Below, piece by piece: positions 1 through 7,721 of a DNA stretch of 64,000 nucleotides. How positions within the stretch are numbered: the stretch's first letter is position 1; every line of letters begins with the position of its first letter. The stretch is taken from positions 2,318,001-2,382,000 of the forward strand of contig NZ_CACTIA010000005.1 of the NCBI RefSeq assembly GCF_902712915.1, given 5' to 3'. The position numbers and the translations under genes were made by a program. This DNA comes from Acidiphilium sp. C61 (GTDB lineage Bacteria > Pseudomonadota > Alphaproteobacteria > Acetobacterales > Acetobacteraceae). The notes below the pieces were generated by a model. The model had not been told where the DNA came from. It saw only the letters and a program-made list of their open reading frames with translations, and did not search any database.

Positions 1-82
1 CGAAATCGGCGTAGCGGCTGGCGAAAAGCTTGCCGACACTGTCGCGCAGCAGGCGCTGTTCTTCGGTGAAATCGAAATCCAT
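1..82 (-). CDS. Acyl-CoA dehydrogenase, N-terminal fragment (cut by window edge)
   Basis: Only the first 27 codons lie in the window. They read MDFDFTEEQRLLRDSVGKLF and continue with SRYADF, the usual N-terminal helix of FAD-dependent acyl-CoA dehydrogenases that catalyse the alpha,beta-dehydrogenation of beta-oxidation. It follows another acyl-CoA dehydrogenase on the same strand with a 10-bp gap, so it is probably the last-seen gene of the fad operon. Family assignment rests on the N-terminus alone; substrate range is unknown. Confidence 0.75.
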   Translation of the reverse strand, partial: MDFDFTEEQRLLRDSVGKLFASRYADF

Positions 83-92
83 TGTCTTGTCC

Positions 93-1304
93 TCAGAACC
101 CCAGGATCGCCTTGGCGATGATGTTGCGCTGGATCTCGTTCGAGCCGCCGTAGATCGAGATCTTCCGCCAGTTGAAGTAGGTGGGCGCCGCCTCGGCCGC
201 ATCGTCCGGCCCGATCGGCATGGCGTTGCCGTCGTCATCCGGATCGGTCGAGCCCTGGAATGGCATGGCGAGCGGGCCGACGACGTCGAGCAGCAGCTCG
301 GTCGTCGCCTGCTGGATTTCCGAACCCTTGATCTTGAGGATCGAGGATTTCGGGTCCGGCCGGCCATGCTTGCCCGATTTGCGCGCTTCGGCGAGGACGC
401 GGAGCTGGGTGATTTCCAGCGCCTTGAGATCGATCTCGACATCCGCGAGCTTCTCGCGGAACCAGGGCGCGTCGATCAGCCTGGCATCGCCGGCGCGCTC
501 GATCGCGGCGAGTTCGCGGATGCGGCGCAGGCGCTGCTTCGAGGCGCCGACGCGGGCGATGCCGGTGCGCTCGTTGCCGAGCAGGAACTTCGCATAGTCC
601 CAGCCCTTGTTCTCCTCGCCGACGAGGTTTTCCGCCGGCACCTTCACCTCGTCGAACCAGACCTCGTTCACCTCGTGCCCGCCATCGATCAGCTGGATCG
701 GCCGGACGGTGATGCCGGGGGTCTTCATGTCGACAAGGATGAAGGAAATGCCTTGCTGCTTCTTCTCCGCCCCCGGATTGGTGCGGGCGAGGACGAAGAT
801 CCAGTCGGCGTATTGCGCAAGGGTCGTCCAGGTCTTCTGGCCGTTGATGATGTAGTGATCGCCCTCGCGGCGGGCCGTCGTCTTGAGGCCGGCGAGGTCC
901 GATCCCGCGCCCGGCTCGGAGAAGCCCTGGCACCACCAGATGTCGAGATTCGCCGTGGCCGGCAGGAATTTCCGCTTCTGCTCGTCATTGCCGAAGGTCG
1001 CGATCACCGGGCCGACCATGGAGACGTTGAAGGGCAGCGGGCTCGGCGCGGGGGCCGATTGCAGCTCGTCGAGCAGGATGAATTCCTGCACCGGGCTCCA
1101 GTCCCGCCCGCCCCAGGCGCGCGGCCAGTGCGGCACCGCCCAGCCTTTCGCGTTGAGCTTGCGCTGCCAGTCGATAATATCCTGCTTGCCGATCTCGCGT
1201 CCCTCGATCAGGCGCTTGCGCACCTCTGCGGGTAGGTTGTCGCGGATGAAGGCGCGCACCTCGTCGCGGAACGCGATTTCCTCGGGCGAAAAGCTGAGTT
1301 CCAT
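93..1304 (-). CDS. Acyl-CoA dehydrogenase
   Basis: A 403-residue FAD flavoenzyme expected to oxidise an acyl-CoA to the trans-2-enoyl-CoA, passing electrons to ETF in the cytoplasm. The start MELSFSPEEIAF, the signature WWCQGFSEPGAGSDLA near residues 123-138 and the C-terminal GGSNEIQRN motif are all typical of the family, and the length is normal. It lies 114 bp downstream of the acyl-CoA ligase and just before a second acyl-CoA dehydrogenase. Paired dehydrogenases of this kind can act as heteromers (for example in steroid or long-chain catabolism), but nothing here proves that. Family confident, substrate unknown. Confidence 0.9.
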   Translation of the reverse strand: MELSFSPEEIAFRDEVRAFIRDNLPAEVRKRLIEGREIGKQDIIDWQRKLNAKGWAVPHWPRAWGGRDWSPVQEFILLDELQSAPAPSPLPFNVSMVGPVIATFGNDEQKRKFLPATANLDIWWCQGFSEPGAGSDLAGLKTTARREGDHYIINGQKTWTTLAQYADWIFVLARTNPGAEKKQQGISFILVDMKTPGITVRPIQLIDGGHEVNEVWFDEVKVPAENLVGEENKGWDYAKFLLGNERTGIARVGASKQRLRRIRELAAIERAGDARLIDAPWFREKLADVEIDLKALEITQLRVLAEARKSGKHGRPDPKSSILKIKGSEIQQATTELLLDVVGPLAMPFQGSTDPDDDGNAMPIGPDDAAEAAPTYFNWRKISIYGGSNEIQRNIIAKAILGF

Positions 1305-1418
1305 GGCGCTCTCCTCAGTTGTTCGTGATATGGCCGGCGGCCGATTTGCGGCTGCCGGTGCTGGTGTCGGTGCGGTTGTCGGGCCGCCCGCGCGGAGCGG
1401 CGGCGATGGAAACCGGGC

Positions 1419-3122
1419 TCATGACGCCGCCGCACTGGAAGCCCTGGCGGCCGCGTGGGCGTCGCGTTCCTCTGCTGCGAGTTCCTTGCGCGAAAACTTG
1501 CCGACCGATGTCTTCGGCAGGGTCTCGCGGAATTCGAGGGCGGCGGGCAGTTCGTGCTTGCCGAGCTTGTCGGCAAGGAAGTCGCGCAGCGACTCGATCG
1601 TGAATTCCGCAGCACCCGGCTTCAGCGTTATGAAAGCCTTGGCCGACTGGCCGCGATAGTCATCCGGCACGCCGACGACGATGACCTCGGCGACATCGGG
1701 ATGTTCGTAGATCGCGCTCTCGATCACGGTCGGGTAGACGTTGAAGCCGCCCGAGAGGATCATGTCCTTCTTGCGGTCGACGAGAAAGACCATGCCGTCC
1801 TCGTCGATATAGCCGACATCGCCGGTCAGGAAATGGCCGTCGACGAAACTGCGGGCGGTTTCCTCGGGGTTTTGCCAGTAGCCGATGAAGGTGTTGGGCG
1901 AGCGGATGCGGATTTCGCCGGTTTCGCCATAGGGCAGCACGCGGGATGGATCGTCGAGGGCGACGACGTCGAGCTTGATGCCGGGCAGCGGCATGCCGGC
2001 GGAGCCGAACTTGAACAGCCCGTCGAGCAGGTTGCCGGTGCCGGCCGAGGCGGTTTCGGTCATGCCCCAGCCGCCGCCGAGGCGCATGCCGGTCAGCCGC
2101 TCGAAGCGCTGCCCGATTTCCACCGGCAGCGGCGCGCCGCCCGAGCCGACGAGGCGGAGCGACGAGAGATCCCGCCGATCGAGATCCGGCACGTTGGCGA
2201 GCGCGATCCACATCGTCGGCACGCCGGGAAAATAGCTCGCCTTCTTCACCTCGATGTCGCGCAGCGTGGTTTCGGCATCGAATTTCAGCCGCAGCAGCAG
2301 CGTCGATCCGCGCGAGAGCTGCAACAGGCAGAGCACGACCAGCGCGTAGATATGGAACAGCGGCAGCACGCAGATCGCGCGGAATTTCTGCCCCGGCGGG
2401 AAGCGGTTCTGGCCGTCGAAGAAGGTGGCGTAGATCGCCACCGCCGCCCGCAGCGTCGCGTGCGTGTGCATCGCCCCCTTGGGCAGGCCGGTGGTGCCGC
2501 CGGTATATTGCAGCAGCGCGAGATCGCCCGGCGCGATGGCGGGCGGCTCGAATTCGAACGCCCGTCCCCGCGCGCGCAGGGCATCGAGCGTCATCACCCG
2601 CGGATCGCCGGTCGGGATCGGCGGGTGCGCCATGCCGGGGATCTCGCCGAACGCCGCGTCATCGGCGACGACGAGGCGCTCGACATGGCCGGCATCGAGC
2701 AGTTTCAGCGCCATGCCGAGCATCGCGCCGAGATTGGTCGTCACCAGCGTGCGCGCGCCGGAATCGTGCAGCTTGTGGGCAAGCTCGCGCTCCGCATCCA
2801 GCGGCGAGAGATGCGCGACCACGAGCCCCGCCGTCAGCGCGCCGTAGAAGCAGAACGGGTGCGCCGGCACGTTCGGCAGATAGAGCGCGATGCGCTCGCC
2901 CTTCGCGTGGCCGAGCGAGGCGAGCCCGGCGGCAACCTCGCCGATGGCGATGCCAAGCTCGGCGAAGCCGGTTTCACGATCGCGATAGTCCAGCGCGGGC
3001 TGGGCTGCGTTTTCAGCGACGCTGCGCGCGATCATGGCCGGGATCGTCTCGGCCGGGATGTCGATATCCCAGCCGAGACCGGGCGGATAATTCCGCTCCC
3101 ACGGGAACGGCCGGGCGCTCAT
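1419..3122 (-). CDS. Long-chain fatty-acid--CoA ligase (AMP-forming)
   Basis: A 567-residue member of the ANL superfamily that activates fatty acids with ATP and CoA. The phosphate-binding motif YTGGTTGLPKG is at about residues 206-216, GGWGMTETA lies in the middle, and the C-terminal hinge region carries LTGDVGYIDEDG and DRKKDMILSGGFNVYP. The start MSARPFPWE was chosen because its ATG overlaps the upstream fadB-like stop codon as ATGA; the frame is open further upstream only as read-through of the neighbour. Context with a FadB-like enzyme and acyl-CoA dehydrogenases points to fatty-acid degradation. It could act on another carboxylic acid. Confidence 0.9.
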   Translation of the reverse strand: MSARPFPWERNYPPGLGWDIDIPAETIPAMIARSVAENAAQPALDYRDRETGFAELGIAIGEVAAGLASLGHAKGERIALYLPNVPAHPFCFYGALTAGLVVAHLSPLDAERELAHKLHDSGARTLVTTNLGAMLGMALKLLDAGHVERLVVADDAAFGEIPGMAHPPIPTGDPRVMTLDALRARGRAFEFEPPAIAPGDLALLQYTGGTTGLPKGAMHTHATLRAAVAIYATFFDGQNRFPPGQKFRAICVLPLFHIYALVVLCLLQLSRGSTLLLRLKFDAETTLRDIEVKKASYFPGVPTMWIALANVPDLDRRDLSSLRLVGSGGAPLPVEIGQRFERLTGMRLGGGWGMTETASAGTGNLLDGLFKFGSAGMPLPGIKLDVVALDDPSRVLPYGETGEIRIRSPNTFIGYWQNPEETARSFVDGHFLTGDVGYIDEDGMVFLVDRKKDMILSGGFNVYPTVIESAIYEHPDVAEVIVVGVPDDYRGQSAKAFITLKPGAAEFTIESLRDFLADKLGKHELPAALEFRETLPKTSVGKFSRKELAAEERDAHAAARASSAAAS

Positions 3123-5215
3123 GACGCGGCTTTCGCGTCCTGGGCGAAATCCGCGAACCCCTGGCCTTCCGCCGCGAGGTGACGCAGCAGGGCGCAGGGG
3201 GCGAGCGTTTCGTCGCCCACCGCCTTGGCGTAGTGTTCGAGCCGGGCGGCGATTTCCTTCAGCCCGACGAGATCGGCATGGAAGCACGGCCCGCCGCGCC
3301 AGACCGGCCAGCCATACCCATAGATCCAGACGACATCGACATCGGACGGACGGATGGCGATGCCTTCCTCGAGGATGCGGGCTGCCTCGTTGATCATCGG
3401 GTAGGTCATGCGTTCGAGGATTTCCTGGTCGGAAATCGCCCGCCGGGTGATGCCGAGGGCTGCCGCCTTTTCACTGATCAGCGCCTCGACCTCGGGGTCG
3501 GGCGTCGGCACCCGGCTGCCGTTCTCATAGATGTAGTAGCCGCGGCCGGTCTTCTGGCCGAAGCGGCCCATCTCGCACAGCGCGTCCGACACCGGTGCTG
3601 TGGCGCCGCGATGCTTGCGGATCCGCCAGCCGACATCGAGCCCGGCCAGATCGCCCATGGCGAACGGACCCATCGGGAAGCCGAACGCCTTGACCACGGC
3701 ATCGACCTGCTGCGGCAGCGCGCCTTCCAGCATCAGCCGCTCGCACTCGGTGGTGCGGCGCGCCAGCATGCGGTTGCCGACGAACCCGTCGCAATTGCCG
3801 ACGACGACCGGCACCTTGCCCAGGGTCTTGCCCACCGCGATGGCGGTGGCGATCGACTGCGCGGAGCTTTCCTTGCCGCGCACGATCTCCAGCAGTTTCA
3901 TCACGTTGGCCGGCGAGAAGAAATGCATGCCGAGAACGTCGCCCGGCCGCTTCGTCGCGGCGGCGATGGCGTCGACATCCAGCGTCGAGGTGTTGGTCGC
4001 GAGCAGCGCGCCTTGCCGGGCGATGCCATCGATCCGCGCGAAGACCTCCTTCTTGAGCCCGAGTTCCTCGAACACCGCCTCGATCACGATATCCGCCTCG
4101 GCCATCACGCCCCAGTCGGTGCTGCCGGAGAACAGGGCCATGCGCTTCTCGGTCGTGCCGGCGGGCAGGGCGCCGCGCTGGACCGAGACGTCGTAGGTGC
4201 TGCGCACGCGGTCGAGCCCACGGGACAGCGCCGCCTCGTCGGTCTCGACGATGGTGACCGGGATGCCCGCATTGGCGAAATTCATCGCGATGCCGCCGCC
4301 CATCGTGCCGCCGCCGATCACCACGGCGCGGCCGATTTTCGCCCCCTTCACCTCGGGACCGATGCCCGGGATTTTCTGCGCCTCGCGCTCGGCGAAGAAC
4401 ACATGCCGCTGGGCGCGCGACTGGTCGCCGACGACGAGGCGCATGAACGCCTGCTGCTCGGCGCGTGCTCCTTCGTCGAAGGGCAGGGTGAAGGAATTGC
4501 GCACGGCCTCGACACAGGCGGCCGGCGCCTCGACGCCCTTGAGCCGCTTCGTCGCCTCGGCGGCGGCGGCTTCGAAGGCGCCCGGATCGGCCTTGGCGGC
4601 GGCAATTTTGTCGCTGCGGTCGCGCACGCGGATGAGCCGGGTCGGGTCGATCGTATGGGCGAAATCGATGGCGCCCTGCACCGGCTCGGCGACGATCGCA
4701 TCGATCAGCCCGTCCGCCAGCGCGGCCTTGGCGCCGATCATCTTCCCGGAGACGATGGCGGCCACCGCCTTTTCCGGCCCGATCAGCCGCGGCAGGCGCT
4801 GCGTGCCGCCGGCACCCGGCAGCAGGCCAAGCTTGACTTCCGGCAGGCCCATCCGCGCTGAGTCGACCGCGACGCGATAATGGCAGCCAAGTGCGAGTTC
4901 GAGCCCGCCGCCGAGCGTGGTGCCGAACAGCGCGGCAACGACCGGCTTGCGGCAATTGTCGAACCGCTCGATCACCTCGTGCAGGCCCGGCGCGCGCGGC
5001 GGCTTGCCGAATTCGGTGATGTCGGCGCCGGCCGAGAAGGTGCGACCCTTGCAGGCGAGCACGATGACCCGGACCGACGCATCCGCCTCCGCCGCCGCGA
5101 GCTGCTCGATGAGCCCGGTCCGCACGGCATGGCCGAGCGCGTTGACCGGGGGATTGTCGATCGAGATGACGGCGACGCCGTTGGCGATTTCGAGCCCGAC
5201 TTTCTGCTCGCTCAT
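3119..5215 (-). CDS. fadB: Bifunctional enoyl-CoA hydratase / 3-hydroxyacyl-CoA dehydrogenase
   Basis: A 698-residue multifunctional beta-oxidation protein (FadB/FadJ type). The N-terminal crotonase domain has TFSAGADI and LGGGLELALG for the oxyanion hole, with LPEVKLGLLPGAGGTQR carrying catalytic acid. From about residue 300 a Rossmann fold follows (GGGTMGGGIAMNFANAG, then VTIVE), and GMHFFSPANVMKL carries the dehydrogenase histidine. The start MSEQKVGLEIANG has a GGAGGG ribosome-binding site; the frame is open upstream but that stretch has no family similarity. It is first in the operon and overlaps the ligase gene by 4 bp. The partner thiolase is not in the window. The symbol is by family, not by proven orthology. 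Confidence 0.9.
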   Translation of the reverse strand: MSEQKVGLEIANGVAVISIDNPPVNALGHAVRTGLIEQLAAAEADASVRVIVLACKGRTFSAGADITEFGKPPRAPGLHEVIERFDNCRKPVVAALFGTTLGGGLELALGCHYRVAVDSARMGLPEVKLGLLPGAGGTQRLPRLIGPEKAVAAIVSGKMIGAKAALADGLIDAIVAEPVQGAIDFAHTIDPTRLIRVRDRSDKIAAAKADPGAFEAAAAEATKRLKGVEAPAACVEAVRNSFTLPFDEGARAEQQAFMRLVVGDQSRAQRHVFFAEREAQKIPGIGPEVKGAKIGRAVVIGGGTMGGGIAMNFANAGIPVTIVETDEAALSRGLDRVRSTYDVSVQRGALPAGTTEKRMALFSGSTDWGVMAEADIVIEAVFEELGLKKEVFARIDGIARQGALLATNTSTLDVDAIAAATKRPGDVLGMHFFSPANVMKLLEIVRGKESSAQSIATAIAVGKTLGKVPVVVGNCDGFVGNRMLARRTTECERLMLEGALPQQVDAVVKAFGFPMGPFAMGDLAGLDVGWRIRKHRGATAPVSDALCEMGRFGQKTGRGYYIYENGSRVPTPDPEVEALISEKAAALGITRRAISDQEILERMTYPMINEAARILEEGIAIRPSDVDVVWIYGYGWPVWRGGPCFHADLVGLKEIAARLEHYAKAVGDETLAPCALLRHLAAEGQGFADFAQDAKAAS

Positions 5216-5260
5216 GTTCCCTCCGCTTGTGTGGCCGAACCCGGCACCATTGGTTAAGCG

Positions 5261-5289
5261 TTTATCGCTTGCGGTCGGGGGCGATGCAA
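5261..5289 (-). promoter_or_regulatory. Putative sigma70-type promoter of the fad operon
   Basis: On the minus strand TTGCAT (5284-5289) and GATAAA (5261-5266) are separated by exactly 17 bp and sit about 46 bp before the fadB-like start. The -35 box directly abuts a run of ten G residues. Each hexamer matches consensus at four or five of six positions. Prediction only. Confidence 0.45.
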
Positions 5290-5291
5290 GA

Positions 5292-5330
5292 CCCCCCCCC
5301 CAAGCCCTTCCAAGCCCTTCCAAGCCCTCC
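5292..5330. repeat. Homopolymer C10/G10 tract with 10-bp tandem repeat
   Basis: Ten consecutive C residues (5292-5301) run into three head-to-tail 10-bp units, two of caagcccttc and one of caagccctcc. The block lies between the end of the solute-binding-protein gene and the predicted -35 box of the fad operon. Confidence 0.8.
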
Positions 5331-5349
5331 CGCGCCCGCTCTCGCCGCT

Positions 5350-6348
5350 TCAAAGCCCCGAGCCGACCATCTCGCGCGCGAACCAGTCGATGGCCGGCAG
5401 CGGGTCGGTCGCGATCGCGCGCGGATCGCGCGGGGCGAGACCGGCGAGGTCCGGCAGGTTTGGCGGCGGCGGCACCGCCGCATTCACCGGCCAGAAGGAC
5501 GAGTCCATGTCGTCCGCCGCAAGCGCTGCGCGCTGGCCGGCGGGCGAGCAGGCAAAGGCGATGAACGCGAGGGCCGCGTGCCGCACGGCCGGTTCGAGAT
5601 GTCGCGGCATCACGATCAGGCTCGGCATCAGCACGGCGGGTGCCGGGATCACGGTTTCGAGCGAGGAATCGACGCGGGAGGCGATGTGAAAGGCGACGGC
5701 GGAGCGGATCAGAGCGAGCTGGATGGCGCCGCTGCGCAGGGCCGCGACGGTGTCGGACGTGGAGGCGTAGATATGCAGTCCTGCCCCCCGGAGTGCCTTG
5801 ACGAAGCCGCACCCGGCCGGCCAGCCCTGGGCGGCGAGCAGGCTGGCGAGGCCGCCCCAGGCGGCATCGTCCAGGCCCGGATCGGCCATGCCGGCAAGCC
5901 CGCGGCGGGCGGGGGCGAGCAGGTCCTGCCAGTGCGCCGGGGCGGCGAAGGGGGCGGATTTCGGCATCAGCAGCACGCCGCCGAGTTCGAGCCCGGTCGG
6001 GATCGCGCTGCCATCCGGCGGGATGAGGGCGGCGGCGCGCGGCGATAGCCCGGCCGGCACCGGCAGATGCCGCGCCAGCAACCCCCGCGCATCGAGGGCG
6101 ATGGCGGTCGGCGTGCCGGTGAACCAGGCGAGCGCCCAGCGTGGGTGCGATCCCTCGTGGGCGATCCGGTCGGCAAGGCCGGTCGGCGGCGGGCGGCGGA
6201 TGCGCACGGCGATGCCGGTTTGCGCGGTGAAGGCGCGGGCGACGGCGGGGGCATCATCCAGCCGCGAATACAAGGTGAGGGTCGCGGCCCGCGCGGCGAA
6301 GGGGGCGCCGAGCAGGCAGGCGAGGACAAGCGGAACGAGACGGCGCAT
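5350..6348 (-). CDS. Periplasmic extracellular solute-binding protein (iron-type family)
   Basis: A 332-residue exported protein beginning MRRLVPLVLACLLGAPFAARA, a clear Sec signal peptide, followed by TLTLYSRLDDAPAVARAF, the first strand and helix typical of the Fe(III)/2-aminoethylphosphonate/thiosulfate substrate-binding family. It would deliver a small anion or metal complex to an ABC importer, but no permease or ATPase is adjacent, so the ligand cannot be named. The start was chosen because its ATG overlaps the upstream stop as TAATG and sits directly at the signal peptide. Its coupling to two TPR-transferase genes is unusual for this family. Confidence 0.7.
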   Translation of the reverse strand: MRRLVPLVLACLLGAPFAARAATLTLYSRLDDAPAVARAFTAQTGIAVRIRRPPPTGLADRIAHEGSHPRWALAWFTGTPTAIALDARGLLARHLPVPAGLSPRAAALIPPDGSAIPTGLELGGVLLMPKSAPFAAPAHWQDLLAPARRGLAGMADPGLDDAAWGGLASLLAAQGWPAGCGFVKALRGAGLHIYASTSDTVAALRSGAIQLALIRSAVAFHIASRVDSSLETVIPAPAVLMPSLIVMPRHLEPAVRHAALAFIAFACSPAGQRAALAADDMDSSFWPVNAAVPPPPNLPDLAGLAPRDPRAIATDPLPAIDWFAREMVGSGL

Positions 6349-7721
6349 TACAAACTCCCGGCAACCCGCTCGATCACGCCCGACCAGTCGGCCGCGCGTT
6401 CCTGGCGGAAAAGGCGCAATGACGGGTACCAAGGCGTATCCTCCCGGTCCAGCAGCCAGCGCCAGTCGGGTGTGTAGGGCAGGATGACGGAGGTGGCCAC
6501 GCCGGCCGCACCCGCCAGATGGGCGACCGAGGTGTCGATCGTCACCAGCCGGTCGAGACAGTGCAGGATCGCCAGCGTATCGGTGAAATCGAGGATCGAA
6601 GGGCCGAGATTGACCAGCGGCGCGCGGCCGAAATAACCGCCCACCTCGTCGATCCGGTCGCCTTTCTGCACGGTGATGATGGCGATGTCGGGCCGGGCGA
6701 AGAGCGGTGCGTAGCGCTCCAGCCGCACCGTCCGCTTGCGGTCGTTCTTGTGAGTGGGCCGGCCGGCCCAGACCAGGCCGATGCGCTTCAGCCCCGCCGG
6801 CACCAGCGTGGCGAGGCGCTGGCGCCAGGTTTCGACCATGCGCGGGTCGGCCCGCAGATAGGGGGTTTCCGCCGGAATGGTGGCGAGCGTGGTGCCGGCG
6901 AGGCGCGGCAGGCCGGAGAGCGGCATGTATACGTCATACGCCCCGGCGGCGGCCCAGCTGCTCACGAAGCGGCCGGTTCCGGGGATCTGTCGTAGCAAGG
7001 GCTTCAGGGAGCTGTCGCAGGCGATGACGGGGTTTGGCGCGCGGGCGGCGGCCCAGGGGATGTAGCGGCCGAACTGGATGCAGTCGCCGAACCCCTGGTC
7101 GGCGACGAGCAGCAGCCGCCCATCCGGCAGCTTGCCGCCGTCCCATTGCGGCCGGTCGGTCCTGGGCAGCATCCCCTCGGCCTGTTTCAGCTCGAATCGC
7201 CGCTCGTAGCTCTCCCAGCCTTCCGCCAGCCGCCCGCCGAGCAGCAGCAGCTCGGCGCGGGCGAAATGCGCCTCGGCGAAGTCGGGCGCGAGCGCGATGG
7301 CGCGGTCCGCGGCGTCGAGGCCGGCATCCAGCTCATGGCGCTCATGGCGGATCATCGCGAGGTTGAAATGCGCGAGGTGGTCGTCCGGCGCGAGTTCGAC
7401 GGCGCGCAACGCCATCGCCAGCGCGTCGTCGAGCCTGCCGGCGCTGCGATAGATGTCGCAGGCGTTGCGCGGGTAGAGTGCGACATCCGGCGCGAGGGCG
7501 AGCGAGGTCTCGATCAGCTCGATCGCCCGCGGAATGTCGCCGGCCCGATGCGCCACGATGCCGGCGATATGCAGCACGTGCGGGTGCTGCGGCGCGGCGG
7601 CTGCGGCGCGCGCGGCCAGCGTTTCGGCCTCCCGCAGCCGTCCCTCCTGCTCGAGCGCGGTGATTTCCGCCAGCACCTCGCCGACCGTGGTCTTCATCGG
7701 CCGGGGCGGGGCGGCGCTCAT
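6348..7721 (-). CDS. TPR-repeat protein with GT9-like glycosyltransferase domain
   Basis: A 457-residue protein of two parts. Residues ~10-175 are tetratricopeptide repeats (units near PHVLHIAGIVAHRAGDIPRA, ALYPRNACDIYRSAGRLDDA, HLAHFNLAMIRHERHELDAG). From ~190 on there is a heptosyltransferase-like fold with GLVWAGRPTHKND and, near the C-terminus, VTIDTSVAHLAGAAG, which is the GT9 nucleotide-sugar site. TPR-GT9-like fusions are common in alphaproteobacteria and are linked to glycosylation of proteins or surface polymers; the substrate is not known. It overlaps the sulfotransferase gene upstream (ATGA) and the solute-binding gene downstream. Confidence 0.8.
   Translation of the reverse strand: MSAAPPRPMKTTVGEVLAEITALEQEGRLREAETLAARAAAAAPQHPHVLHIAGIVAHRAGDIPRAIELIETSLALAPDVALYPRNACDIYRSAGRLDDALAMALRAVELAPDDHLAHFNLAMIRHERHELDAGLDAADRAIALAPDFAEAHFARAELLLLGGRLAEGWESYERRFELKQAEGMLPRTDRPQWDGGKLPDGRLLLVADQGFGDCIQFGRYIPWAAARAPNPVIACDSSLKPLLRQIPGTGRFVSSWAAAGAYDVYMPLSGLPRLAGTTLATIPAETPYLRADPRMVETWRQRLATLVPAGLKRIGLVWAGRPTHKNDRKRTVRLERYAPLFARPDIAIITVQKGDRIDEVGGYFGRAPLVNLGPSILDFTDTLAILHCLDRLVTIDTSVAHLAGAAGVATSVILPYTPDWRWLLDREDTPWYPSLRLFRQERAADWSGVIERVAGSL

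Noticed and set aside
3179..4861. Open frame of 560 codons on plus
   Set aside because: Antisense shadow of the fadB-like gene; composition is typical of a complement frame.
5301..5330. CRISPR-like direct repeats
   Set aside because: Only three contiguous 10-bp units without spacers; a simple tandem repeat.
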